From contig CBFHYU010000002.1 in assembly GCA_965660165.1 (NCBI GenBank), forward strand, positions 62,001 to 126,000: a stretch of 64,000 nucleotides of DNA, read 5' to 3'. Both the position numbers and the translations under genes were made by a program. This document shows positions 26,640-35,568 of this stretch, one piece after another; positions within the stretch are counted from its first letter, which is position 1, and every line of letters begins with the position of its first letter. The stretch is from WTJO01 sp965660165. GTDB taxonomy: Bacteria > Pseudomonadota > Alphaproteobacteria > Puniceispirillales > Puniceispirillaceae. Under the pieces are notes generated by a model. The model saw only the letters and a program-made list of their open reading frames with translations, made no database searches and was not told the DNA's origin.

Positions 26640-27398
26640 TCAAGGGGTGTTGATTATATCTATCAGTTGGTGAATATATCTGTTTTTTGCCGTCATATCT
26701 ACATAGTGTGTCATTGCAAATGTTGCATCAATAGATTCTGCCATCTTATGCGATGCCGCAATAAGATGCATCTGTGTATGATGATGCCACAGCCCATAGC
26801 GAGTTAGCAATTGCTGAAAATGCTCAAGCGTTCTGGCAGATAGCGCTAGCACATGGCGTATCTGGCCTGTTCTGATCAGCCCGATTGCCTCATCAGACAG
26901 GCTAGCCCGCTTCACAGCCTGATAGATCACATCGCGTTCTGTCTGGATATGCGCTGTTAATAATCGCTGTTGAATATCATAATGAACTTGCTGGCCAGAT
27001 AGCCATAACAGATGAGCATCACGCCTATGCGCGCTTGGCTGGTCAAGCTTGGCGATAATCGCTTCTGCTAGTTCAGCTGCAGTCTGGCATGCTGTGTCAA
27101 TCGGAGCCATCTTGCTCTGTTGGGCTAATGCTGCGCTTGCATATCCCATACAAAAACAGGGCTTGCCACGATAGATAGCATTAAGTCTGGTGCTTTGGGA
27201 CAGAATAGAAATAGCCTGCTGCGAGGTAAAAATAAGATGTGTTGCCTGTTCTATTTTTGCGGCGAGCGCTGGCATAATCTCATCTGTTAGGGTGGATTGA
27301 ATCTCAAGCATAGGCAGGGCATATGCCGTGATACCAGCCTCAGAAAGCTGTTTGGCATCATGCTCGCCTTCAGGGGCAGGACGCAATATCAGAAGCAT
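26640..27398 (-). CDS. hemD: Uroporphyrinogen-III synthase
   Basis: Cyclises hydroxymethylbilane to uroporphyrinogen III. The 252-residue product has the two-lobe HemD pattern: an N-terminal LILRPAPEGEHDAKQL, LIFTSQQAI in the first lobe, and VLALSARTLEHFQQLL in the second. HemD sequences are poorly conserved, so identification also relies on its position 39 bp downstream of hemC. It is followed by the Mic60-like and hemY genes in the same direction. Confidence 0.88.
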   Translation of the reverse strand: MLLILRPAPEGEHDAKQLSEAGITAYALPMLEIQSTLTDEIMPALAAKIEQATHLIFTSQQAISILSQSTRLNAIYRGKPCFCMGYASAALAQQSKMAPIDTACQTAAELAEAIIAKLDQPSAHRRDAHLLWLSGQQVHYDIQQRLLTAHIQTERDVIYQAVKRASLSDEAIGLIRTGQIRHVLALSARTLEHFQQLLTRYGLWHHHTQMHLIAASHKMAESIDATFAMTHYVDMTAKNRYIHQLIDIINTP

Positions 27399-27437
27399 CA
27401 GACAGGCCTCAAAAATAATTGGCCAAAGGGTCTGTAT

Positions 27438-28385
27438 CTATCCAAGAAATTCTCGCCCCCCACATTTTTCAAGCAGTCTGTGCGCACAAGATGAGCCAAG
27501 TTTGGCCGCATCCTGCCTATCTGCGACATCGGCAATATCGAATTTCTGAGCCCCATCTTGAGACAATATTGTTAGCTCAAGCGAAAGCTGGCCATTTGGC
27601 ATAATATGGGCATAGGCGGCAATCGGGGTCTGGCACGAACCATCAAGATAGGCAAGTGCTGCACGCTCTGCGGTTACGCAATCTGATGTGTCTGTGCAAT
27701 TCAGCCTGTCACATAACGCCTTGATATGGTGATAGTCTGGATGGGCTGAGACAATCTGCAAGGCAAGCGCACCTTGCGCGGCGGCAGGTGGCATAATGTT
27801 GCGCTCAATGGGGCTATAACGCACCTCTATGCCAAGCCGTTTTAAGCCAGCGACTGCCAGCAATATTGCATCAAATTCACCTGCGTCCAATCTAGCGAGG
27901 CGGCTATTTATATTGCCGCGCAATAGCCGAATATCCAAATCAGGTCGATAATATTTCAATAATGCCGTTCTGCGCACTGATGCTGTGCCAATAATCGCGC
28001 CCTTTGGCAGAGAGTCTATATCAGAATAAGCGCCTACCAGCGCATCTCGCATATCTTCACGTGCCATAATGGCAGCGATTTCTGTACCTGTTGCAAAATG
28101 GGCTTCCATATCTTTTGCAGAATGCACGGCAATATCAGCCCGCCCATCAAGCAATGCGGCTTCTAGGGTTTTGATAAACACACCCTTGCCCCCTACCTCT
28201 ACCAACGGTTTGTCCAGCACTTCATCACCTGTAGTCGAGAGGCTGACAATCTGGCAAGGCACAGACAGGCTGTCTATCACCTGAGATGTCTGGGCAAGCG
28301 CCAGAGGAGAGGCTCGGCTGGCTAGTCTGAGCATGGTCTGGCTATTGCCTTGTTCAGTGGATGAGGATGTTACAGCTGAGGTCAC
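27438..28385 (-). CDS. hemC: Porphobilinogen deaminase (hydroxymethylbilane synthase)
   Basis: Condenses four porphobilinogen molecules into hydroxymethylbilane. The 315-residue product has RLASRASPLALAQ at the N-terminus, the VHSAKDME loop with the catalytic aspartate, and the dipyrromethane cofactor cysteine in YLDGSCQTPIAAYA. The frame opens with GTG; an ATG at 28334 (residue 18) directly before the conserved LRLASRASP is a good alternative start. First gene of the heme cluster and divergent from tsaD, with a 190-bp shared promoter region. Confidence 0.95.
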   Translation of the reverse strand: MTSAVTSSSTEQGNSQTMLRLASRASPLALAQTSQVIDSLSVPCQIVSLSTTGDEVLDKPLVEVGGKGVFIKTLEAALLDGRADIAVHSAKDMEAHFATGTEIAAIMAREDMRDALVGAYSDIDSLPKGAIIGTASVRRTALLKYYRPDLDIRLLRGNINSRLARLDAGEFDAILLAVAGLKRLGIEVRYSPIERNIMPPAAAQGALALQIVSAHPDYHHIKALCDRLNCTDTSDCVTAERAALAYLDGSCQTPIAAYAHIMPNGQLSLELTILSQDGAQKFDIADVADRQDAAKLGSSCAHRLLEKCGGREFLG

Positions 28386-28577
28386 GAAAACAATTCTATC
28401 TGATGATTGGGTCTGATGGTTGCATTAGGTGCAGTCATAGCATAATCAAATCATAAACAAAACGTATCTTAGCCAGAATCAAGACAGCTTGCAGGCAGAT
28501 TTTGCGCCCACACTACCGATTATGCTATATAGATACGCAACATACTGACTATCATCCAGAAAAGGCACGCCTAGCAT

Positions 28578-29672
28578 ATGTCATCATCATCACATCAAAC
28601 CGCCAGTATTATTCTTGGCATTGAGACAAGTTGTGATGATACTTCGGTGGCGCTGGTATCATCTGATAGACAGATTATCGCAACCCACACCGCCAGCTCT
28701 GCAAATATACACGCCACGCATGGCGGCGTTGTTCCAGAAATTGCCGCAAGAGAGCATTTATATAGCCTTCAAGGCGTTATTTCTGCAACGCTAAACGAAG
28801 CCGATATCTCACTTCAGGATATTGATGGTATTGCTGCTACCGCAGGGCCAGGACTTATTGGCGGGGTGATTGTTGGCACCATGACAGCAAAGGCAATCGC
28901 ATCTGCACTGGCCATTCCCTATTATGCGGTAAATCACCTTGAGGGTCATGCGCTGACAGCTCGGCTTACTGATGGCATCAGCTATCCATTTTTGTTGTTG
29001 CTAGTTTCTGGTGGACATACCCAGCTATTGATTGTCAAAGGACTTGGCTTGTATGAAAGGCTGGGCACAACGATGGATGATGCCGCAGGAGAAGCCTTTG
29101 ATAAAGGTGCAGCCGTGATGGGGCTAGGCTATCCGGGCGGCCCTGCTATCCAAAAGCTAGCCAGCTTAGGAGATGAGCGGGCGATACAGCTTCCCTCCCC
29201 CCGCCAGTCCGCGCGTGACTGCCATTTTTCATTTTCAGGATTAAAAACAGCCTTTGCCCAATCCTATCAGAAGCTGGCTGCAGATGAGGCACGTCTTAGA
29301 CAGGCTGATTATGCCGCCAGCCTGCAATATGCAATCGCAAATGCGCTGACAAGACGAACAGAAATTGCAATGCAGAAATTTACTGAACGCTATCCAGAGC
29401 CAGAGATCGCCAATGTGCTTGTTGTTGCAGGCGGTGTTGCGGCCAATCAGGCAGTTCGGGACAGCCTTACAGCGCTATCTGAGGCGCAATCTTTTCAGCT
29501 GGTCACGCCGCCAGTGTCATTATGCACAGATAATGGCGCAATGATAGCATGGGTGGGGCATGAATATCATAGACAAGGCAGCTCAAGCCCGCTTGATTTT
29601 GCGCCACGCCCACGATGGCCGCTTGATGAGCAGGCGCCGCCACCACCAGGCAGGGGGGTAAGGCACGCATGA
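28578..29672 (+). CDS. tsaD: tRNA N6-adenosine threonylcarbamoyltransferase
   Basis: Transfers the threonylcarbamoyl group in t6A37 tRNA synthesis with TsaB and TsaE. The 364-residue ASKHA-fold protein has ILGIETSCDDTSVAL, the iron-binding HLEGHALT pair (H120, H124), LLVSGGHTQL and a late CTDNGAMIAW. It overlaps gpsA by 4 bp (ATGA). The tsaD-gpsA-EVE order is recurrent in alphaproteobacteria. Confidence 0.96.
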   Translation: MSSSSHQTASIILGIETSCDDTSVALVSSDRQIIATHTASSANIHATHGGVVPEIAAREHLYSLQGVISATLNEADISLQDIDGIAATAGPGLIGGVIVGTMTAKAIASALAIPYYAVNHLEGHALTARLTDGISYPFLLLLVSGGHTQLLIVKGLGLYERLGTTMDDAAGEAFDKGAAVMGLGYPGGPAIQKLASLGDERAIQLPSPRQSARDCHFSFSGLKTAFAQSYQKLAADEARLRQADYAASLQYAIANALTRRTEIAMQKFTERYPEPEIANVLVVAGGVAANQAVRDSLTALSEAQSFQLVTPPVSLCTDNGAMIAWVGHEYHRQGSSSPLDFAPRPRWPLDEQAPPPPGRGVRHA

Positions 29673-30658
29673 CCATTCATCAAAAAACCAATCTGGTTGT
29701 GCTAGGGGCTGGCAGTTGGGGCGCGGCGTTGGCGCATCAAGCACGGCTTTCAGAGCTGGCACAGGTAACCTTGCTTAGCCGGTCTGAGGCTGACTGTGCG
29801 GCACTAGCGAGCGGCCAGATAAGACAGCTACCAGAGCTACCCCCCATAGCCCCCCTAATAGCTACTACCGAGCCTGCCATTCTGAGGACAGCAGACATCA
29901 TATTGCTAGCCGCCCCGCTATCTGCCCATCAGACAGCCTTTGATCAGATAAATGCACATGCATCAGATGATTGCGCGATTATTTTCTGTGCAAAAGGTCT
30001 GATAGAAGATGCAGACAAAGGCGGGCTGTTTCTGCCAGAATATGCACAGACTGCACTTGGGGGTAGGTCTGTTGCTATGCTAACAGGCCCGTCATTTGCA
30101 GATGAGGTGCTGGCAAATTTACCAACCGCATTGCTGGTAGCAAGCCCTGAGGCATCGCTTTGCAATCGCATATCAGCATTATTTGAGGCCAGTCATCTGC
30201 GTATCTATCAAGGTGATGATATGATAGGCGCGGCGATTGGCGGAGCAGCAAAAAATGTAATTGCGATTGCCGCAGGCATTGTTGCAGGGATGGGGTTTGG
30301 TGATAATGCTCGTGCCGCGCTAGTAACACGTGGGTTGGCTGAAATTACTAGATTTGCCCTAGAGGCTGGCGGGCAGCCAAAGACACTTTCAGGGCTTGCA
30401 GGGCTTGGTGATTTAATTCTATCTTGCGCCAGTATGCATTCTCGGAATATGGCATATGGATTTCACATTGGGGCAGGTACTACGCCAGATGGCAGACTAT
30501 CAGAAGGCAGGCATGCAGCAGGGCATCTAGTAGCAAGAGCGCGCTATCACAAAATTGAGATGCCAATTGCAATGGCGGTTGATGCAATCATCAATCAAGG
30601 TGCCCCCATTGAACACACCATTACACAGATAATGGCACGTAAAGCATATACTGAATAG
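29669..30658 (+). CDS. gpsA: Glycerol-3-phosphate dehydrogenase (NAD(P)+)
   Basis: Reduces dihydroxyacetone phosphate to sn-glycerol-3-phosphate for phospholipid synthesis. The 329-residue product has VLGAGSWGAALAHQ (Rossmann), FCAKGL, the catalytic lysine in GGAAKNVIAIAAGI, and GLGDLILSC in the C-terminal domain. Coupled to tsaD by ATGA overlap; an EVE-domain gene follows after 10 bp. Confidence 0.95.
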   Translation: MTIHQKTNLVVLGAGSWGAALAHQARLSELAQVTLLSRSEADCAALASGQIRQLPELPPIAPLIATTEPAILRTADIILLAAPLSAHQTAFDQINAHASDDCAIIFCAKGLIEDADKGGLFLPEYAQTALGGRSVAMLTGPSFADEVLANLPTALLVASPEASLCNRISALFEASHLRIYQGDDMIGAAIGGAAKNVIAIAAGIVAGMGFGDNARAALVTRGLAEITRFALEAGGQPKTLSGLAGLGDLILSCASMHSRNMAYGFHIGAGTTPDGRLSEGRHAAGHLVARARYHKIEMPIAMAVDAIINQGAPIEHTITQIMARKAYTE

Positions 30659-30668
30659 GGATATAGAT

Positions 30669-31088
30669 ATGGCATATTGGCTTTTCAAATCAGAACCAAA
30701 TACATGGTCATGGGATGACCAGCTTGCCAAAGCAGATGCTGGCGAAGGATGGGATGGTGTCCGTAATTATCAGGCGGGCAATAATATGAAAGCGATGGAA
30801 ATTGGCGATCTAGGATTTTTCTATCATTCTGTTTCTGAGAAACAAATTGTCGGTATTGTTGATGTAATCGAAAAATGGCATCTTGATCCCACCGACCCCA
30901 CTGGACGCTTTGGCATGGTGACAGTGCGGGCGGTTAAATCAGTCACAACCCCTGTAACATTAGCGCAAATCAAGGCAGAACCAGCCCTTGCCGATTTTGC
31001 CCTTGTCCGTCAGTCACGGCTTTCAGTTGTGCCTGTAACAGCAGATGAATGGGCATTGTTGCTGTCAATGGCTCAGACAGAGCTATAA
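30669..31088 (+). CDS. EVE (PUA-like) domain protein
   Basis: A single EVE domain, 139 residues, similar to thymocyte nuclear protein 1. It begins MAYWLFKSEPNTWSWDD and contains WDGVRNYQAGNNMKAM and GDLGFFYHS, which form the modified-base pocket of the fold. EVE domains recognise modified cytosines in DNA or RNA. Position after tsaD-gpsA suggests a housekeeping rather than defence role. Exact ligand unknown. Confidence 0.9.
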   Translation: MAYWLFKSEPNTWSWDDQLAKADAGEGWDGVRNYQAGNNMKAMEIGDLGFFYHSVSEKQIVGIVDVIEKWHLDPTDPTGRFGMVTVRAVKSVTTPVTLAQIKAEPALADFALVRQSRLSVVPVTADEWALLLSMAQTEL

Positions 31089-31108
31089 TGTGATGGATAC
31101 TATTATCG

Positions 31109-31477
31109 CTAGGATTGGGCAGAGGATGAGCGTTTTATCAAATATAGATTTCGCAAATAGATAAACAGGCCAAGCCCTTGTCCGCAAATAATCACAGGGT
31201 CTTTGCGCCATAGGGCATATAGTAATAATACGGCACCGCCACCAATCGAAAAATACCAAAACGCAAGCGGAATAACAGAGCGCGCATGCCTTTCTGACGT
31301 TAGCCACTGAATGATAAAGCGCATCGCAAACAGCCCTTGTCCTGCAAAACCAATAATCACCATAAGCTGTTCTGGACGGGTTGCGATTGTTTCTGGCAGA
31401 AATGGAAATAGCGTTACCAACCCTGAACCAATCGCCAGCACCGCTGTTGCAATAATTACAGAAAGGCTATCAAGCAT
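31109..31477 (-). CDS. Lipid-A-biosynthesis N-terminal-domain (LABN) membrane protein
   Basis: A 122-residue protein with three or four membrane helices and the family pattern GFAGQGLFAMRFIIQWLTSERHARS followed by PLAFWYFSIGGG, typical of the small LABN family found with glycosyltransferases. The start at 31477 is preferred; it overlaps the GT2 gene end by 8 bp, while the longer frame (31573) adds a sequence read from inside that gene. Probably works with the GT2 and ArnT-like genes upstream, perhaps as a polyprenyl-linked sugar flippase or accessory (inference). Confidence 0.8.
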   Translation of the reverse strand: MLDSLSVIIATAVLAIGSGLVTLFPFLPETIATRPEQLMVIIGFAGQGLFAMRFIIQWLTSERHARSVIPLAFWYFSIGGGAVLLLYALWRKDPVIICGQGLGLFIYLRNLYLIKRSSSAQS

Positions 31478-32300
31478 GAGAGGTCTTCTTCTTAGGTTTG
31501 CGCGGTGTGTGTTTCGTATTTTTAGTATTTTTGATAGGCGCAACTGACTGCTGAACAGAGACAGTGCCTGCACGGCTTCGCCGCCGTAATAGCCATATTA
31601 CACCAAACATATCTGCAATGCCTACTACCAACCTGTCTAGATTGCCATATTTTGAGCTACCTGCACCTCTGGGTCTATGAGATACTGGCACGGCAAGCGC
31701 TTGCCCGCCTTCGCCAACAACCAAAGAAGGCATAAATCTATGCATATGGTTGAAATAGGGAAGGTTTAGAAATATTGCCCTATCTATAATTTTTAGCCCG
31801 CAACCACTATCAGGATGACTATCATTTAGCAGGTTCTGCCGCATCATCCGTGCAAACCCTGATGCACGACGGCGAAGCCAGCTATCTTTGCGATTAACCC
31901 TTACACCGCCCGCCATGCCCTGTGCGGGGCGGATTGACAGCAAGGCTTGTTCAAGTGCTGGAAAATCAGCAGGTACATTCTGCCCATCCCCATCAAGCAC
32001 TGCAATGAGCGGAGCATTTGAGACAGCAAGGCCTGAGCGCAAAGCCGCAGACTGGCCAGCACGGCGCTCATGGGTAAGCACAATAAGCTGTGGTATTTCT
32101 GCAAGCGCATCAGATAATTCACGGGCTGTCTGGTCAGTGCTAGCATCATCAATATAAATGATTTCAAACGCTCTGCCTGCAAACACCGCCACGATCTCAT
32201 CAATTAACGGGCGGATATTGCCAGCCTCGTTCATAACAGGCACTAAGACAGAAATTTCTGGATGTTTTGCGGACGGATCACCGTTCATATTCAGACCCAT
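31470..32300 (-). CDS. Glycosyltransferase family 2 (polyprenyl-phosphate sugar synthase type)
   Basis: GT-A fold transferase, 276 residues, with SVLVPVMNEAGNIRPLI, YIDDASTDQT and the metal-binding AVLDGDGQN, matching dolichol-phosphate-mannose synthase/ArnC-like enzymes. It lacks the long C-terminal membrane helices of ArnC and instead ends in a very basic tail (RKPKKKTSHA). Predicted to load a sugar onto undecaprenyl phosphate for the ArnT-like transferase encoded just upstream. Sugar identity is unknown. An ATG four codons later is an alternative start. Confidence 0.87.
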   Translation of the reverse strand: MGLNMNGDPSAKHPEISVLVPVMNEAGNIRPLIDEIVAVFAGRAFEIIYIDDASTDQTARELSDALAEIPQLIVLTHERRAGQSAALRSGLAVSNAPLIAVLDGDGQNVPADFPALEQALLSIRPAQGMAGGVRVNRKDSWLRRRASGFARMMRQNLLNDSHPDSGCGLKIIDRAIFLNLPYFNHMHRFMPSLVVGEGGQALAVPVSHRPRGAGSSKYGNLDRLVVGIADMFGVIWLLRRRSRAGTVSVQQSVAPIKNTKNTKHTPRKPKKKTSHA

Positions 32301-32361
32301 AACGAACTATTGGAGATAGGATAATTGCATCTTCTCTTCTTAAACAGCAATCTCAGCTTCG

Positions 32362-34062
32362 TCAATTAGCAGGCTGGTACAATATCAGCTGAATAGGCTT
32401 GCCTTTGGAAATATTAAAGCCATCAATCATATCAATCTGCCGTACCGCTATGCCTAGCTGATTGGTGGTCTCAATAAAGCTATCCTTATGTCGGGCTTCG
32501 ATAATCGCCAGACCATCCTGTGCTTCTGCCATAAATAGCCCTGCTTCAATATCTGTTACAAATAGTAATTCCTTGCCAATATGAAATACTGCCGAAGGTT
32601 CATGATAGCCAGCTAGCGCAATTGCAGAGGGCGGCGGGTTCATTTGCTGTATCCTGTCAGCAAGACGTGCAGAGACGTGAATATTTTCAAGCGATGCAAC
32701 CACCCCTGCAATGGCAAAGCCATTAAATATCAGCCCTGTGATAATGATCATCACAAAATGGCCAAACCTGCGTTCAGCCCGCCAGTCATAAACCAGCTTA
32801 AGCACAATACCGCCAAGACAGACACAGATAAGACAGAAGATCAGCGCCCTGCCGCCAGACGGCCCGCTATGGTTAATAGATGCCCAGACCAGCACGGCTA
32901 TCAGCCCAATAGTTGCCAGACCGCCTATGATATAAAACAAATCTGCAATACGGGCATGTAGTGTCTTGCCCTCAGATACTGCCGATAATAACGCATGCGA
33001 TATCAACATCACTATTGCTGGAAATGCTGGCAACATATAATGCGGTAATTTTGTCGGGATTAACTCTATCAATAGCCAGTACCCTATCGCCCAAACAGCA
33101 CAAAACCGCGAGGCATCTTGGGCAAAAATAGCCTTACCAAGCCAGCCAATAAATCCTATAAACATACAGGCTGGCCATAATAGCACGGCAGCTATTACAA
33201 GATAGGTGCCTGGCGGCGCCCCGTGCGATTCTTGTCCAGACTGGATTTTAGCCAGAAAATCGCCTTTGACCGCACTATCTAAAAAGGCGCCATCAGTGGC
33301 ATACGATACCGCCACCACCCATGGCAATATCAGCATAGATGCCCATAATAGCCCGCGCCCCCAATATAAATATTTTAGCCATGCATATTTTCGTTCTGAG
33401 ACGAGCAGGCCTGCAATGGTCAATAGCGCAACACCAGGCCCGATAGGCCCTTTTAGCAATATAGATACCGCCAACGCTGTCCAGAATCCGAACCAATGTT
33501 TAGGCGGCACTTCATCATGCCTGTCACGATAAATTCGCCATAACATGAATTGCTGAAATATGACCACGGCCAGCAACACTGAATCTGTTTTGGCAAGATG
33601 CGCCTCTGCCAAGATAAGCGGCGAGCTTATCAACAGGCTAGCCGCAATAAACCCCTGCAACGCAGCATGTTTGCCTTCCCACAGGCTGGCAGTAAAATAA
33701 TAGGTTAACACCAGACTTGCAATCAGCCCAAGCAGGCTAGGCAGGCGATAGCTGGCAATATCATCAGCGCCAAATATCGCCGCTGAGGCAGATTGAAGCC
33801 AATATATTGCAATTGGCTTTTTGGCTCTGATCTCATCCATAAAATAGGGGGTAACCAGATCGCCTGTTTCCAGCATTTGCTTGCTTGCCTGTGCAAATCT
33901 GGCCTCGTCCCTATCCATCACACCAAGCGTTTGATGACCTATTAGAACCACAAGCATTATCGCAATCACAATCCCCCATAATCCCGCTGGACTAGCCGCC
34001 ATGCGGGCTATGATTTGATGCCATGTTGATGGCGAAGCATTAGGATTGGTCTTTTGTGTCAC
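32362..34062 (-). CDS. ArnT-like membrane glycosyltransferase (GT83)
   Basis: A 566-residue integral membrane protein with about a dozen hydrophobic helices. The first periplasmic loop contains MDRDEARFAQASKQML and later DEIRAKKPIAIYWLQSA, both characteristic of ArnT/PMT-type GT-C transferases that use a polyprenyl-phosphate sugar donor. It probably modifies lipid A or another envelope glycan on the periplasmic side. First of three same-strand genes (ArnT-like, GT2, LABN). No other arn genes are present, so aminoarabinose is not implied. Confidence 0.86.
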   Translation of the reverse strand: MTQKTNPNASPSTWHQIIARMAASPAGLWGIVIAIMLVVLIGHQTLGVMDRDEARFAQASKQMLETGDLVTPYFMDEIRAKKPIAIYWLQSASAAIFGADDIASYRLPSLLGLIASLVLTYYFTASLWEGKHAALQGFIAASLLISSPLILAEAHLAKTDSVLLAVVIFQQFMLWRIYRDRHDEVPPKHWFGFWTALAVSILLKGPIGPGVALLTIAGLLVSERKYAWLKYLYWGRGLLWASMLILPWVVAVSYATDGAFLDSAVKGDFLAKIQSGQESHGAPPGTYLVIAAVLLWPACMFIGFIGWLGKAIFAQDASRFCAVWAIGYWLLIELIPTKLPHYMLPAFPAIVMLISHALLSAVSEGKTLHARIADLFYIIGGLATIGLIAVLVWASINHSGPSGGRALIFCLICVCLGGIVLKLVYDWRAERRFGHFVMIIITGLIFNGFAIAGVVASLENIHVSARLADRIQQMNPPPSAIALAGYHEPSAVFHIGKELLFVTDIEAGLFMAEAQDGLAIIEARHKDSFIETTNQLGIAVRQIDMIDGFNISKGKPIQLILYQPAN

Positions 34063-34224
34063 AATAGCCGCTCTTAGAAAATTATCTTGTCTGTTCTATC
34101 TGGATATGCGCTGATAATCCAGCCCCTCTGGGCAGTTTGTAATGACCATACGCATTAACTCGTATAGGGTAGAGTTCTGGCGTTTCATATCTGATAGTAA
34201 TTTATTAAAGGTCAAGACCATATC

Positions 34225-35562
34225 ATGCAACAGGCAGATAGGCTTATCAGCTATCAACATATCTGGCGATTAAGCTGGCCAATCATTTTATCGAATATGA
34301 CTTTTCCGCTTAGCGGAGCCGTTGGCGTGGCAATGATGGGGCATTTGCCAGACCCTGCCTTTGTAGGTGGGGTCGGGCTTGGCGTGCTTGTGTTTAATGT
34401 TATCTATCTTGCCTTTAGCTTTCTGCGCATGGGCACAACAGGCTTTACCTCGCAAGCTTTCGGCCAGAATGATACTGCTGAGCTTGGCGCCATTCTAGCG
34501 CGATCTGTGATCATCGCTGGCACAATGGGCATGTTCATTATACTGCTTCAATCCCCGCTTATCGCAGCGGCTAGCCATATATTAAATGCCTCAGCCGAAA
34601 CTGAACATCTTATGCAAAGATATATGGCAATCAGGATTTATGATGTGCCAGCTTCATTACTGAATATGTCCATTTTAGGCTGGCTATTTGGCCAGCAACA
34701 GATGCGGCTTTGTATGGTGCATCTGGTATGTGTGAATTTGCTAAATGCAGCCCTTGTATCTGTCTTTGTGCATGGATTTGATATGACAATAGAAGGGGTA
34801 GCCCTTGCTAGCATTGTCGCGCAATATTCAGGGCTAGCGCTGTTTATCATTATCCTGACATTGAAAAGACAATCATTATCGCTTTGGGATTTACCTAGCA
34901 GACGGCGGATAGCTGATAGCACAAAATGGCGTGCCTTTTGGGATATTGCGCGTGATTTGTCCTTGCGCACCTTGATGATTTGGGCGGTTGAAGCACTTAT
35001 TCTATCCAAAGCAGCTGTTACTGGTGATGTGTCTCTGGCAGTGATACAAATTATGCTAACCATGTTTGGCTTTATTGCCTTTGGGCTTGATGGTATTGCC
35101 CATGCATCAGAAGCGCTTGTTGGTGCGCTTATTGGCAAGCATGATCCAACACGTCTAAGACAGCTTATCTGGCGCGCTACTATCCTGTCTGGCCTGCTAG
35201 CACTTATCGCCTCATTGGTGATATTGATAGCCCAGCCAGCTATTATATCGATGATGACAAGTCAGCCAGAGCTTACCCAATCTGTATCGATGATATGGTG
35301 GTGGATTGTAATAATCCCACCAGCCTCATTTCTGGCCTTCTTGATGGATGGCGTGTTTGTAGGTGCCTCTTTGGGGCGGAAAATGCGTGATACAACAATT
35401 CTGTCTGCCCTGCTATGCTATCTGATTATCGAAGCTGTGCCAGAGGCAGGACTTGACGGCTTGATTGCTGGCTTTATTGTCTATCTTGTCGCAAGAGGGA
35501 TTCTGCTTAGCCTGAATATCAAGAGCGTGATTATAAAAGCTACCCCAAGCCTGGAGGAATAA
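34225..35562 (+). CDS. MATE-family efflux transporter (DinF-like)
   Basis: Cation-coupled drug/metabolite exporter with twelve predicted helices in 445 residues. The N-terminus reads HIWRLSWPIILSNMTFPLSGAVGVAMMGHL, the usual first-helix signature, and FGLDGIAHASEALVG in the seventh-helix region marks the DinF subgroup. It precedes a leucyl aminopeptidase by only 6 bp, so they are probably co-transcribed; whether the two cooperate is unknown. Confidence 0.9.
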   Translation: MQQADRLISYQHIWRLSWPIILSNMTFPLSGAVGVAMMGHLPDPAFVGGVGLGVLVFNVIYLAFSFLRMGTTGFTSQAFGQNDTAELGAILARSVIIAGTMGMFIILLQSPLIAAASHILNASAETEHLMQRYMAIRIYDVPASLLNMSILGWLFGQQQMRLCMVHLVCVNLLNAALVSVFVHGFDMTIEGVALASIVAQYSGLALFIIILTLKRQSLSLWDLPSRRRIADSTKWRAFWDIARDLSLRTLMIWAVEALILSKAAVTGDVSLAVIQIMLTMFGFIAFGLDGIAHASEALVGALIGKHDPTRLRQLIWRATILSGLLALIASLVILIAQPAIISMMTSQPELTQSVSMIWWWIVIIPPASFLAFLMDGVFVGASLGRKMRDTTILSALLCYLIIEAVPEAGLDGLIAGFIVYLVARGILLSLNIKSVIIKATPSLEE

Positions 35563-35568
35563 TAAAAT

